This document shows, piece after piece, positions 10,525 to 18,049 of a DNA stretch of 64,000 nucleotides. The stretch's first letter is position 1, and every line of letters starts with the position of its first letter. A program made the position numbers and the translations under genes. A model generated the notes under the pieces. The model was not told where the DNA came from. It ran no database searches and saw only the letters and a list, made by a program, of their open reading frames with translations. Origin of the DNA: Azohydromonas sediminis. Lineage in GTDB: Bacteria; Pseudomonadota; Gammaproteobacteria; Burkholderiales; Burkholderiaceae_C. The DNA is taken from the NCBI RefSeq assembly GCF_003574675.1, contig NZ_QOAZ01000015.1, forward strand, positions 1 to 64,000. The letters run 5' to 3'.

Positions 10525-12152
10525 GTCCTGGCGTCCCGAACACCACGGTCGCGGATGCAACCCTCCTGTTCGCTCACGGCGAGCGAGTCCGTTCGAACCC
10601 GTGTCTCGATCGAACGCGCCATACCGGCCCAATCGGCGTGGCGCAGAAGCTGGTTGCACATGTAGCCGCTCATTTCGAGCGCCATCACCGCAAGCTGCGG
10701 ATTGCGGGTACCGGCGACGCGCACGCGCATGTCTTCTAACGGGGCGAGCTCCTGCAGGCCGCGCAGTGTGAGATCCAGCTCGACGAGGCGTGCAATCTCC
10801 CACGGCATGATCAGCGCCCGACGCAGCAGCGAGGCGCCCTCCAAGGTGCCGCCTTTCTCGAACAGGCCGGCCCATTTGGGACTCGCCAGCCGAGCGATCC
10901 AGGGCGCGCTGACGATACGAAACGCGCGCCCCAACAGCGGAGCCCAAGCCAGCAAGCGCAGCCTGCGCGCCAGTCGTGGCACCTGGGCGAACGACGGGTA
11001 ACCACCGAAAAGCTCGTCGCCCCCGAGCCCCGACAGCGCGACTTTCAGCCCGGACTGCGCTGCGGCGCGGCTGACGAACCAGGTGTTGACGCCGTCGATG
11101 CTCGGCTGGTCCATCGCGGCAAGAATGCGCTCGCGCTCAGCTTCGAAATCCTCGCGCCGGATGCGTCGGGTTGCGTGCCGCGCGCCAAGTCGCTGTGCCA
11201 CCGCCTCGGCCACCGGCACTTCGTCCAGGCCGGTGCCGCGGTACTCGTCGAATCCGAGCGTGATCGAGCGCAGCGGTTCGGCCAGATGCCGGGCCGCGAG
11301 CGTGGCGATCAGGGTCGAGTCTCGTCCCGCGGAGAGGAACGCGCCGACTGGCACGTCGGCCACCAGGTGCTGCCGCACCGAATCGTCCACCGCGGCGAGC
11401 GCTTCTTGCACTGCCTCACGCGCGGAAGGATCGCCCGCCTCGGCCCGCACGATCTCATTGCGCAGGTCGAAGTAGAGCCGCGGATCCGGCCTCGGCAACC
11501 CACGCCGCAAGGTGAGCGTTGCACCGGCCGGCAGCGCCTTGACCGCTGCGAGCCAGGTCCACGGCTCCGGCACGTGTCCCCAGAGGAAGAACCCGGCCAC
11601 GCCGGCAGCGCTCGGCTCGGCGGACAGCGCGCCGCCGGCTGCAAGCGCCTTCACCTGGAAGGCGAAACGCAGGGTGTGGCCGTCGTCGGCGTAGTAGAGC
11701 GGTTTGATGCCGAGCGGATCGCGCGCGAGAAACAGCGTCTGATTGCGGCCGTCCCAGATGGCGAAGGCGAACATGTCGCGCAGCCGCTCGACCATCCGCT
11801 CGCCGTGCGTGGCGTACAGGTGCAGCAGCACCTCGGTGTCGGATTCGGTGCGGAATACCGGGCCGGCGCGCTCGAGATCGCGTCTCAGCTCCCGATAGTT
11901 GTAGATCTCGCCGTTGAAGACGATGACGTTGCCCGTGTCCGGGTCGATCATCGGCTGCGCGGCGCGCGCATCGAGGTCGATGATGGCGAGCCGTCGGTGC
12001 GCGAACGCAACGGAACCGTCGCGGCTCACCCAATCGCCGGCACCGTCGGGGCCGCGCGCGGCCATGGCGTCGCGCATGCGCCGCAGTTCTTCGCGATCGA
12101 GCGGTGCTGCCGCGGCATCGCGGTAGCTGACGATGCCGGCGATCCCGCACAT
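10521..12152 (-). CDS. asnB: Asparagine synthetase-like amidotransferase, C-terminally shortened
   Basis: This is a 543-aa homologue of glutamine-hydrolysing asparagine synthetase of the kind found in polysaccharide loci. The glutaminase domain is intact: Cys2 is the nucleophile (MCGIAGIV), followed by AHRRLAIIDL, FNGEIYNYREL and TESDTEVLLH. The synthetase domain has SAGRDS at 274-279 instead of the usual SGGxDS pyrophosphate loop, then MDQPSIDGVNTWFVS and ALSGLGGDELFGGYPSF. The protein stops soon after ADWAGMARSIETRV, where relatives continue with a PLVD-like motif and some 70-90 more residues. The last 20 or so residues look unrelated. No other frame restores the missing part. It may be an amidotransferase acting on sugars, or catalytically impaired. 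Confidence 0.87.
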   Translation of the reverse strand: MCGIAGIVSYRDAAAAPLDREELRRMRDAMAARGPDGAGDWVSRDGSVAFAHRRLAIIDLDARAAQPMIDPDTGNVIVFNGEIYNYRELRRDLERAGPVFRTESDTEVLLHLYATHGERMVERLRDMFAFAIWDGRNQTLFLARDPLGIKPLYYADDGHTLRFAFQVKALAAGGALSAEPSAAGVAGFFLWGHVPEPWTWLAAVKALPAGATLTLRRGLPRPDPRLYFDLRNEIVRAEAGDPSAREAVQEALAAVDDSVRQHLVADVPVGAFLSAGRDSTLIATLAARHLAEPLRSITLGFDEYRGTGLDEVPVAEAVAQRLGARHATRRIRREDFEAERERILAAMDQPSIDGVNTWFVSRAAAQSGLKVALSGLGGDELFGGYPSFAQVPRLARRLRLLAWAPLLGRAFRIVSAPWIARLASPKWAGLFEKGGTLEGASLLRRALIMPWEIARLVELDLTLRGLQELAPLEDMRVRVAGTRNPQLAVMALEMSGYMCNQLLRHADWAGMARSIETRVRTDSLAVSEQEGCIRDRGVRDART

Positions 12153-12155
12153 CGC

Positions 12156-13334
12156 TCAGGCGCGACGCCGCGCGAAAGCGCCGCGGATCGCCGCCAAGCG
12201 GGCCGCACCTTCGGGTGTGGCAGCTGCGTTTCGCCAGGCTCGGCGCAGAAATATCCAAACGACCAGTGCGAGGCCTGCGGCGAGCGTCGTGACGATCGCC
12301 ACCAAAGCCCGCTTCGGCCGGCTCTTGCGCTCCGGCTGCACAGCGGTGTCGACGACCTGGATCAACGCGCCTTCGCGCGCCTCGTCAAGGCGGGCGATCT
12401 CGTACTGGCGCGCCATCAGTTCGAACAGCGTTTCCTGGTACTTGAAGTCGCGGTAGCGCGAGATGTAGTCCTGCGAGGCGCTACCGGCTGCCGCAGTCGT
12501 ATCGGCTTGTTCGGCGCGCGCCAGTTGCGAGCGCAGCGCGGCCAGTTCCTGCTGCGCTTGGCGAAAATCGGGGCTGGTCTCGGCGAGATAGCCGCGCATC
12601 GCCGAGAGCTGAACTTCCTTGGCGGTCACCGCCGCTTTCAGTTGCGCCACGCCTTCGGCCGCCGCGCGCGGCTCGGCCTTGAGCACGGATTCGCTGACGC
12701 CCACGGCCGCGAGCGCCTGCTGCGCGCGTTTGAGCCCTTCGCGCGTCTGCTCGAGCTGCTTTTCGAAGAAGGCGCGGCGTTGCTGCGCTTCGGTGAGCGC
12801 AAGCCGCTTCATCAGCTCGCCCAGCTCTTCGACATAGGCATTGGCGATCGCGGCCGCACGCTTGGGATCCTCGTCGTCGACGTCGATCGTGATCAGCCCG
12901 TCGCGGCCGGCGTTGATCTTGGTGTTGTTGTCGAGCGCCTTGCGGGCATCCTGCAGGTATTCCTTGTCATACACGCGCAGCAGGTCGAAGCGCTCGATCA
13001 GCCGGTCTGCGACGCTGCGGCTTTTGAGCAGCGCGACGTACTGGTCGGCGGGGTTTTTCAGGCCGGCCGCGGCACCCGCAAGTCCCGCCAGCGCGCCGAG
13101 CTGTTGCGCGACCATCGACGCCGCGGACTGCTGCTGTTGCGGCGGCAGGATGCGCGCCGTGGCCGTGAAGATCGGGGCCACGACGAACGTGATACCCAGC
13201 GCCGCGAGGCCCGCGGCCAGCGGGCCGAAGACGAGCAGCTTCCAGTGCTCGGCCAGCACGACGAACAGGTCGAGCAGGCTGATTTCGTCATCGCTGCCCT
13301 CAGCGGCGGTCGGGGTGGGCTCGTGCGCGCTCAT
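12156..13334 (-). CDS. Wzz-like chain-length/polysaccharide co-polymerase
   Basis: This 392-aa inner-membrane protein controls polymer length and couples polymerisation to export. It has an N-terminal Wzz domain with a membrane segment (LLVFGPLAAGLAALGITFVV, about residues 33-52). A long periplasmic coiled-coil region lies at roughly 170-320, and a second membrane segment (ALVAIVTTLAAGLALVVWIF) lies near 345-365. There is no fused tyrosine-kinase domain, so it is of the PCP-1/PCP-3 type. The proline-rich PxxP-like segment PERKSRPKRA precedes the second membrane segment, as in the family. It overlaps the Wza-like gene upstream by four bases. No separate kinase gene is present in the window. 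Confidence 0.88.
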   Translation of the reverse strand: MSAHEPTPTAAEGSDDEISLLDLFVVLAEHWKLLVFGPLAAGLAALGITFVVAPIFTATARILPPQQQQSAASMVAQQLGALAGLAGAAAGLKNPADQYVALLKSRSVADRLIERFDLLRVYDKEYLQDARKALDNNTKINAGRDGLITIDVDDEDPKRAAAIANAYVEELGELMKRLALTEAQQRRAFFEKQLEQTREGLKRAQQALAAVGVSESVLKAEPRAAAEGVAQLKAAVTAKEVQLSAMRGYLAETSPDFRQAQQELAALRSQLARAEQADTTAAAGSASQDYISRYRDFKYQETLFELMARQYEIARLDEAREGALIQVVDTAVQPERKSRPKRALVAIVTTLAAGLALVVWIFLRRAWRNAAATPEGAARLAAIRGAFARRRA

Positions 13335-15823
13335 TGCAGCACCTTGATCGCTGCCGCACCCAGACCCAGCTGGTAGATGATTTGCGTCCAGTCTTTCAGG
13401 CCACGCATGAAGGCGGTGTAGCGGGTTTCGCGGTTCACCTTCTCCGGCACGACGATGGTGTCGCCCGGCTGTAGTGCCAGGTCGAGCACGCCGTTGCCGC
13501 CGCCGAAGAGCCAGCCGCGGCGCTGCCGGTCGGCTGTGATGCTGCCGTCGGCGCGCAGCACGAAGACGGCGTCTTCGTCGGCGCCTTCGGTCAGGCCGGC
13601 GCTCTTGAGATAGTCGCGCACGCGTTGACCTTCGCGCCAGATGAAAGCGTTGTCGTTGTAGACCGAGCCCACGACCTGCACAAAGGAAGGGCGTGCCGGC
13701 ACGACGATGCGGTCCCCGTCTTCGAGCGGAATGTCGGGCAGTGCCGGCGCCGCCGGATCGAGCGCGAGCGCCACCCGTCCGGTGGGCTGCAGGTTGCGCA
13801 GGCGTTGCAGCCGCTCGCGCGCCAGGCGCTCTTCGAGCTGCAAGCGTTGCTGCTCGGAGGCGGCATCCTGTGCGTTTGCAGTCGTGAGGTTGGCCTGGCG
13901 CGTGGCCAGTGCCGCCCCGACCTCTTCTTCGAGCCGACGCACCAGCTGCTCGAGGTTCTGCTGCTGTTGACGTCGCACGCCGGCGCGCGTGAACTCGGTC
14001 CCGTACAAATAGGCCTCGCGCGTGGCCCCACCGATGCGCGTCAGCAGTGAGGGCAGGGTTTCGCCGGGCAGAGCTTCGTAGATCCCGGGGGCGCTCACCT
14101 CGCCTTCGATGCGCACGAGCCGAGTCTGACGCTGCTGCGGTACGGCCAAGTCGCGTTTGCCGAGGATGGTGACGACGTCGCCGGGCATCAGCTCCAGGTC
14201 GTGCGCCGGATCACCATGCAGCACGGCGCGGCCGAGGTTGAACGGGATCAGCCGGGTGGTCAGATCCCTGCGGTCGAGCCGCTCGATGACCGCGTAGTCC
14301 CAGTTCACTTCGTCGAGCAGGTTGCGCACATCGTTGCGCAGGCTCTCGGCAGAGACCTCGGTGTCGCGGCCGGTCGGCTGCGTGAGCGCGTTCCTGCTGC
14401 GCATGCTCTCGGCAGAGACGTCGGTGTCGCGGCCGGGTGATTGCATGAGCGCATTCCTGCTGCGCATGTTCTCGGCAAAGACCTCGGCGTCGACGACGGC
14501 CGGCTGCACGAGGATGTTTTTGCGGCGGAAGTAGTCGCGGGTAATCAGCGCCTCCGGCTCCGGGATGAGGTCGCGAATGCGCATGCCGGGTCGGTGCGGA
14601 TAGCGCAGCGGCTGCGCGACGTTTCCGCGCAGCGTCACTGCGTTGGCGAACTCCGGGCTGATCGCCAGCAGCGTGATCACGTCGCCATCGCGCAGTCGCC
14701 GCTGCAGGCCGGCGGCATCGAGAGAGAACTCTTCGACGCGGCGTGGCACGGACTGCGCGGGCTCGATGCGCTCGAGCAACACGCGCTGCGGCGCCGCGAG
14801 AACCGGCACCCCCCCCGACCATGACAGAAGATCGGCGATCGTGCCATCGGTATCGGTCAGTTCGTAGATCGCTGGCACTTTGGTGGCGCCCAGCAGTGCG
14901 ACACGCGGTCCGACCGAGGAGTAGACGATCACATCGCCAGGCAGCAGACGTTCGTCGCGGCTGCGGTCCCCATGGAGAATGAAGCGGTACAGATCGAAGT
15001 CCGCGACGACTTTGCTGTCGCGCACGAGCTGGATGCGGCGCATGCTGCCGTTCGCGTTGGGGCCGCCGCTCAGGAAGATCGCATTGACGAGGCTGGTCAG
15101 GCTGCTGACCGTGAACTTGCCGGGAGCCCGTGCCTGGCCAACCACATAGATGTCGATCGAACGCAACTGGCCGAGCGTGGCCGACAGCGTGAAGTTGCGG
15201 AAGCTGCGGCTGACTTCGCGCGTGAGGTACGGCTCGAGCTCCGCGACGCGAACGCCGGCAAGCTGCACCGGGCCGACCTTCGGTAGCACGACTTGGCCGT
15301 TGCGGTCGACCGTGAGGCGAAGCTCGAAGTCGAGCACGCCGGTGGAGCGCACCAGCACCTCGTCGCCAGGGCCGATCACGTAGTTGGCCGGAACGGGCAC
15401 GCCAGCCATCGGTGTGAACGCCGGCGATGTCTCGTCGAACAGGTTGGCTCCGAAGATCGGTGCCTTGACCCCGCTGGTGTCGGCGACGAAGCGTTGGAAC
15501 GCGGTCGTTTCCAAGGGAGGCAACTTGCGTATCGGCGGCATGGCCGTGGCGGCGTCGGCCACAGGAGCCGCTTGCGGCATCGCGCTGGGCATGCCCGGTG
15601 GGCGTTGCCACATCGCCGCATCAGGAACTTTCGGCGTGACCCCGAGTTGCGGCAAGGCATTGCTCGGCGCCGACGGGGCGGGGGTGGGTGCGGATTGAGT
15701 CGGCTGCACGCCTTGCGCCGCTGCCGTGGCGGCAATGGCAGCCAAAACGGCGCCCATCAGTCGCAGCGATTGCCGCGCGAGATGTTGCGCGGGGGCGGCC
15801 AGGCATTGCGCCAGATGCTTCAT
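13331..15823 (-). CDS. Wza-like polysaccharide export protein with SLBB domains
   Basis: This is an outer-membrane/periplasmic export protein of 830 aa, long for a Wza relative. It has a signal peptide (MGAVLAAIAATAAAQG near 24-39) without an obvious lipobox. A Pro/Ala-rich linker follows, then a polysaccharide export domain near 150-230 (NYVIGPGDEVLVRSTG) and several SLBB-like repeats, including the segment around VRIEGEVSAPGIYEALPGE. A late Gln/Arg-rich coiled coil follows near 700. Near 455-515 it carries an in-frame tandem repeat of 21 residues (listed separately). The ATG at 15823 was chosen since the longer open frame upstream overlaps the wzi-like gene in a different frame. It probably forms the export channel together with the Wzz-like protein. 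Confidence 0.88.
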   Translation of the reverse strand: MKHLAQCLAAPAQHLARQSLRLMGAVLAAIAATAAAQGVQPTQSAPTPAPSAPSNALPQLGVTPKVPDAAMWQRPPGMPSAMPQAAPVADAATAMPPIRKLPPLETTAFQRFVADTSGVKAPIFGANLFDETSPAFTPMAGVPVPANYVIGPGDEVLVRSTGVLDFELRLTVDRNGQVVLPKVGPVQLAGVRVAELEPYLTREVSRSFRNFTLSATLGQLRSIDIYVVGQARAPGKFTVSSLTSLVNAIFLSGGPNANGSMRRIQLVRDSKVVADFDLYRFILHGDRSRDERLLPGDVIVYSSVGPRVALLGATKVPAIYELTDTDGTIADLLSWSGGVPVLAAPQRVLLERIEPAQSVPRRVEEFSLDAAGLQRRLRDGDVITLLAISPEFANAVTLRGNVAQPLRYPHRPGMRIRDLIPEPEALITRDYFRRKNILVQPAVVDAEVFAENMRSRNALMQSPGRDTDVSAESMRSRNALTQPTGRDTEVSAESLRNDVRNLLDEVNWDYAVIERLDRRDLTTRLIPFNLGRAVLHGDPAHDLELMPGDVVTILGKRDLAVPQQRQTRLVRIEGEVSAPGIYEALPGETLPSLLTRIGGATREAYLYGTEFTRAGVRRQQQQNLEQLVRRLEEEVGAALATRQANLTTANAQDAASEQQRLQLEERLARERLQRLRNLQPTGRVALALDPAAPALPDIPLEDGDRIVVPARPSFVQVVGSVYNDNAFIWREGQRVRDYLKSAGLTEGADEDAVFVLRADGSITADRQRRGWLFGGGNGVLDLALQPGDTIVVPEKVNRETRYTAFMRGLKDWTQIIYQLGLGAAAIKVLQ
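14343..14531 (-). repeat. In-frame 63-bp tandem repeats in the SLBB protein gene
   Basis: Two nearly identical 63-base units (14343-14405 and 14406-14468) are followed by a degenerate third copy (14469-14531). Each unit encodes 21 residues of the pattern VSAESMRSRNAL then a TQPTGRDTE-like tail; the third reads VFAENMRSRNAL. The repeats lie just before RNDVRNLLDEVNWDYAV, in a stretch that would be only one copy long in ordinary relatives. Because the period is a multiple of three, the frame is kept. Confidence 0.9.
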
Positions 15824-15948
15824 TGCATGGTTCCAGCTGTTGGGGTCTCGAAGGTGCCGCGCGGGCCTTGGGCCGCGGTGATGGCACCGGCTGGTCGTGA
15901 CCGTCGCCTGTCCAGCCACCGCGCCAGCGGCACGTTGACGCCTGGGAC

Positions 15949-17364
15949 TCACGGCAGCCGCACCTCCAGTGACATGCCGGTGATGGTCTCGTCGACCGGG
16001 GTCGAATCGGCCCATGTGTATTGACTGCGGCCCAGGCGCACTTCGATGTGGGTGTCGCGACCCAGCGGTGCACGCAATCGCCATTCCAGGCCGCGAAGCG
16101 GTGACTTGGCCGCATACGGCAAGCCGGCGACCGCGTAGGGGTTGGCACGGCCGTTCAGCGCGGCCAGTGACAGTGACCAGCCGTCTGCGGTGAACGCGTG
16201 CAGCGAGGCGACCGTGGCACGGATGTCAGTGCCCAGGCTGAAGCCGAGGACGCGGCCGTCTTGGGTGTAGCCCTGTTGGAAGATGAAGTGCCGGTATGCC
16301 GTTCCCGGGTATTCGTCATTCAGCCCCGCCACGGTGTCGACGCGCTCGAGCACGGCCCGCCAGCGCCAGCCGCCGTGCTGGAACCATGTCTCGGCGCCGA
16401 AGAGCGTGAGGTACTTGGTGGGCAGATAGCCCGCCTCGTCCTCGCCGATCCACTGCGTATACAAAGCGATCGGAGCACCCCAGCCGGCCAGTGACACCCG
16501 TGCGTCGAATCCGCCGAGCTGGTTGCCGGGCTCGTTGTTCGTGCCGGTGTTGTCGCGGCCGACGAAGGCATCCCACAGCGAGCCCAGCGAATTGTCGCGG
16601 CCCCGGCCGCCCCACTGGATCGCTCGCGACGCGCCCACGGTCAGCCACGGCCGCGGTGCGGCTTCCACGCGCAGGCCGAGCAGATTGGGCGCGCGCGGCT
16701 CGGTGTGCCCCTGCAGCTGCCCGAGGAGCATCTCGGCATCCCACGGGCCGAGCCAGGCGAGCCAGGGTGTCTCGAACGCGCGGGTCGCGTCGGCACGCCG
16801 AAGCGATAACGCCGGTACCGGGCGCGCGTTGTCTCCCAGGATGAGGCTGCCCGCCCAGCCTGGCCCCCAGAAGCGCTCGACCGCGCCGGCGGTGACCAGG
16901 ACGCCGTTCCAGATGAAGCCGGCATGACTGCCATCGAGCTGCGTGCGTCGCTCGTCGCCCAATTCCTCGGTGTTGATGCGCAGAACGCCGAAAGCGTTGT
17001 CGCCGGCACTGGCGCAGACGGCTGCACTGACGCGCCAGTCGACCGGGGTGCCGTCGCCGAAGCCGAGCACGACACGCTCGCCATCGTGGGCCTGCATGCC
17101 GAGTGAGACGCGTGACGGGCAGGGCGACGTGGCGATGCCTGCCGCGCGTGCCGTTGCCGCCGTCACCGGCCACATCATCGCCGGCGCCGCGAGCCGACCG
17201 GCGTCGCGCGCGCGCAGCAGCTGGTCGCGCAGTGCAACGTCGGGCGGAAACAACCCGGGTTCTGCAGACCGCGCCGGCGCGGCAGCATGGCCCAGCGCCG
17301 TGACCGCGCACAGGGCGATCAGGTGGCGACACAGCTGTGCAGGCAGAGAAGAGCTGTCTTTCAC
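15949..17364 (-). CDS. Wzi-like capsule assembly protein
   Basis: This is an outer-membrane beta-barrel protein of 471 aa from the capsule assembly Wzi family, which anchors or organises surface polysaccharide. A signal peptide is present (LCRHLIALCAVTALGHAAAPARSAE). Family signatures include GFIWNGVLVTAGAVERFWGPGW, SLILGDNARPVPALSLRR and a set of alternating amphipathic strands to the C-terminus, ending MSLEVRLP. It is the first gene of the leftward locus, 126 bases before the Wza-like gene. Its presence with a Wza-like exporter points to a capsule or tightly attached exopolysaccharide. Confidence 0.87.
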   Translation of the reverse strand: MKDSSSLPAQLCRHLIALCAVTALGHAAAPARSAEPGLFPPDVALRDQLLRARDAGRLAAPAMMWPVTAATARAAGIATSPCPSRVSLGMQAHDGERVVLGFGDGTPVDWRVSAAVCASAGDNAFGVLRINTEELGDERRTQLDGSHAGFIWNGVLVTAGAVERFWGPGWAGSLILGDNARPVPALSLRRADATRAFETPWLAWLGPWDAEMLLGQLQGHTEPRAPNLLGLRVEAAPRPWLTVGASRAIQWGGRGRDNSLGSLWDAFVGRDNTGTNNEPGNQLGGFDARVSLAGWGAPIALYTQWIGEDEAGYLPTKYLTLFGAETWFQHGGWRWRAVLERVDTVAGLNDEYPGTAYRHFIFQQGYTQDGRVLGFSLGTDIRATVASLHAFTADGWSLSLAALNGRANPYAVAGLPYAAKSPLRGLEWRLRAPLGRDTHIEVRLGRSQYTWADSTPVDETITGMSLEVRLP

Positions 17365-17596
17365 GCGCGGTCAGTGCGATGCGGCAGGCAAGGCGCCGGA
17401 ATATAGCTTGCGATCCGCGACTTATTGCCGCCCTGGGCGGTCTGGCCGCGCGCTTGTAACCGCCTGCGGGCGGCCGCGTTACGAGCTTTACGGCCGCAAC
17501 ACCTTCGGCAACGGCCGTGCTGTCTACGCTGGGTTCCGTGATCACGAGTGCAGCGACGCGGTTGTCGCCGTGGTCCCTTCGACGGTGGGGGTGAGC
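17365..17596 (+). other. Divergent intergenic region upstream of the polysaccharide operon
   Basis: This is a 232-base gap between the leftward wzi-like gene and a rightward orphan gene. On the minus strand a TATATT hexamer (17405-17400) lies about 36 bases before the wzi-like ATG and could be a -10 element, but no good -35 is found at the right distance. An inverted repeat, GTAAC near 17456 and GTTAC near 17478, encloses a CCGCC/GGCGG hairpin and could be an operator. No JUMPstart/ops element (GGCGGTAG) is seen. Both assignments are tentative. Confidence 0.35.
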
Positions 17597-18019
17597 ATGG
17601 TCGGAAACCTTCTGAGCAGCAGCGGCAAGACGTCGGCGTATGTGTGGGGGGGCCTTGGGCTGGGCCGGCTCGTGGCAGGACTGCTTGTCGCGTCGGCCGC
17701 CTGTGCCGCGGTGGATGCCCACGCGTGTGCTCGCAGCGCAGTCACAGAGGTCGGCATGTCGGGTTGCGAGCCGTATGCGCGCGCCGTGTGGATGCCAGCG
17801 GAGACCCGCGGGTCTATCGGCGGTACGCCGTATGCGCTCGGCGTGGCCCGCCTGAACCGCACCGGCGTGCAGATGACGGGCCACGACCCCGATGAGGCAG
17901 CAGTGGTGCCGGTGGTGTCGCTGCGCCCGTCGCCGGAGGTGGGCATCGCGGTGATGCCGACGCTGCGCGACGGCGAGGTCGGCGCCGCGGTCATCGTGAG
18001 CCTGCGCGTGGGCCGCTGA
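17597..18019 (+). CDS. Hypothetical secreted protein
   Basis: I do not recognise this 140-aa protein. It starts MVGNLLSSSGKTSAYVWGG and has a hydrophobic stretch (LGRLVAGLLVASAACAAVDAHA, in part) that looks like a signal peptide. The ASAAC end is a poor lipobox. The remainder is small, Val/Pro/Gly-rich and carries three or four further cysteines. The last third (PVVSLRPSPEVGIAVMPTL) has alternating hydrophobic residues like a beta-rich domain. Third codon positions are mostly G or C, supporting coding. It is divergent from the wzi-like gene, and its stop lies 30 bases from the convergent MetE-like gene. The start could also be further upstream in the same open frame. Confidence 0.5.
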   Translation: MVGNLLSSSGKTSAYVWGGLGLGRLVAGLLVASAACAAVDAHACARSAVTEVGMSGCEPYARAVWMPAETRGSIGGTPYALGVARLNRTGVQMTGHDPDEAAVVPVVSLRPSPEVGIAVMPTLRDGEVGAAVIVSLRVGR

Positions 18020-18049
18020 GCGCGACCCGGCGCGCGGGCCGGACGGGGC

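Noticed and set aside
10560-10600. Simple frameshift explaining the short AsnB-like protein
   Set aside because: I read all three minus-strand frames after SIETRV and none gives a PLVD-like continuation, so one inserted or deleted base does not restore the usual C-terminus.
10525-10947. Upstream extension of the wzx frame to 10947
   Set aside because: It would overlap the asnB-like gene over 400 bases in another frame and encodes an Arg-rich segment with no similarity; MNVSRRS at 10524 is a typical flippase start coupled to the previous stop.
16943-17596. Extension of the orphan plus-strand protein back to 16943
   Set aside because: Most of it is antiparallel to the end of the wzi-like gene and reads as low-complexity shadow sequence; the signal-peptide-like start at 17597 is more sensible.
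17365-17596. JUMPstart/ops element for RfaH control of the polysaccharide operon
   Set aside because: No GGCGGTAG-type sequence occurs upstream of the first gene; only unrelated GGCGG runs were seen.
17542-17994. Minus-strand 150-codon frame opposite the orphan gene
   Set aside because: It is Thr/Ser/Ala/Pro-rich with no recognisable start or domain; the plus-strand frame has a better signal-like N-terminus and G/C third-position pattern. The choice is not fully certain.
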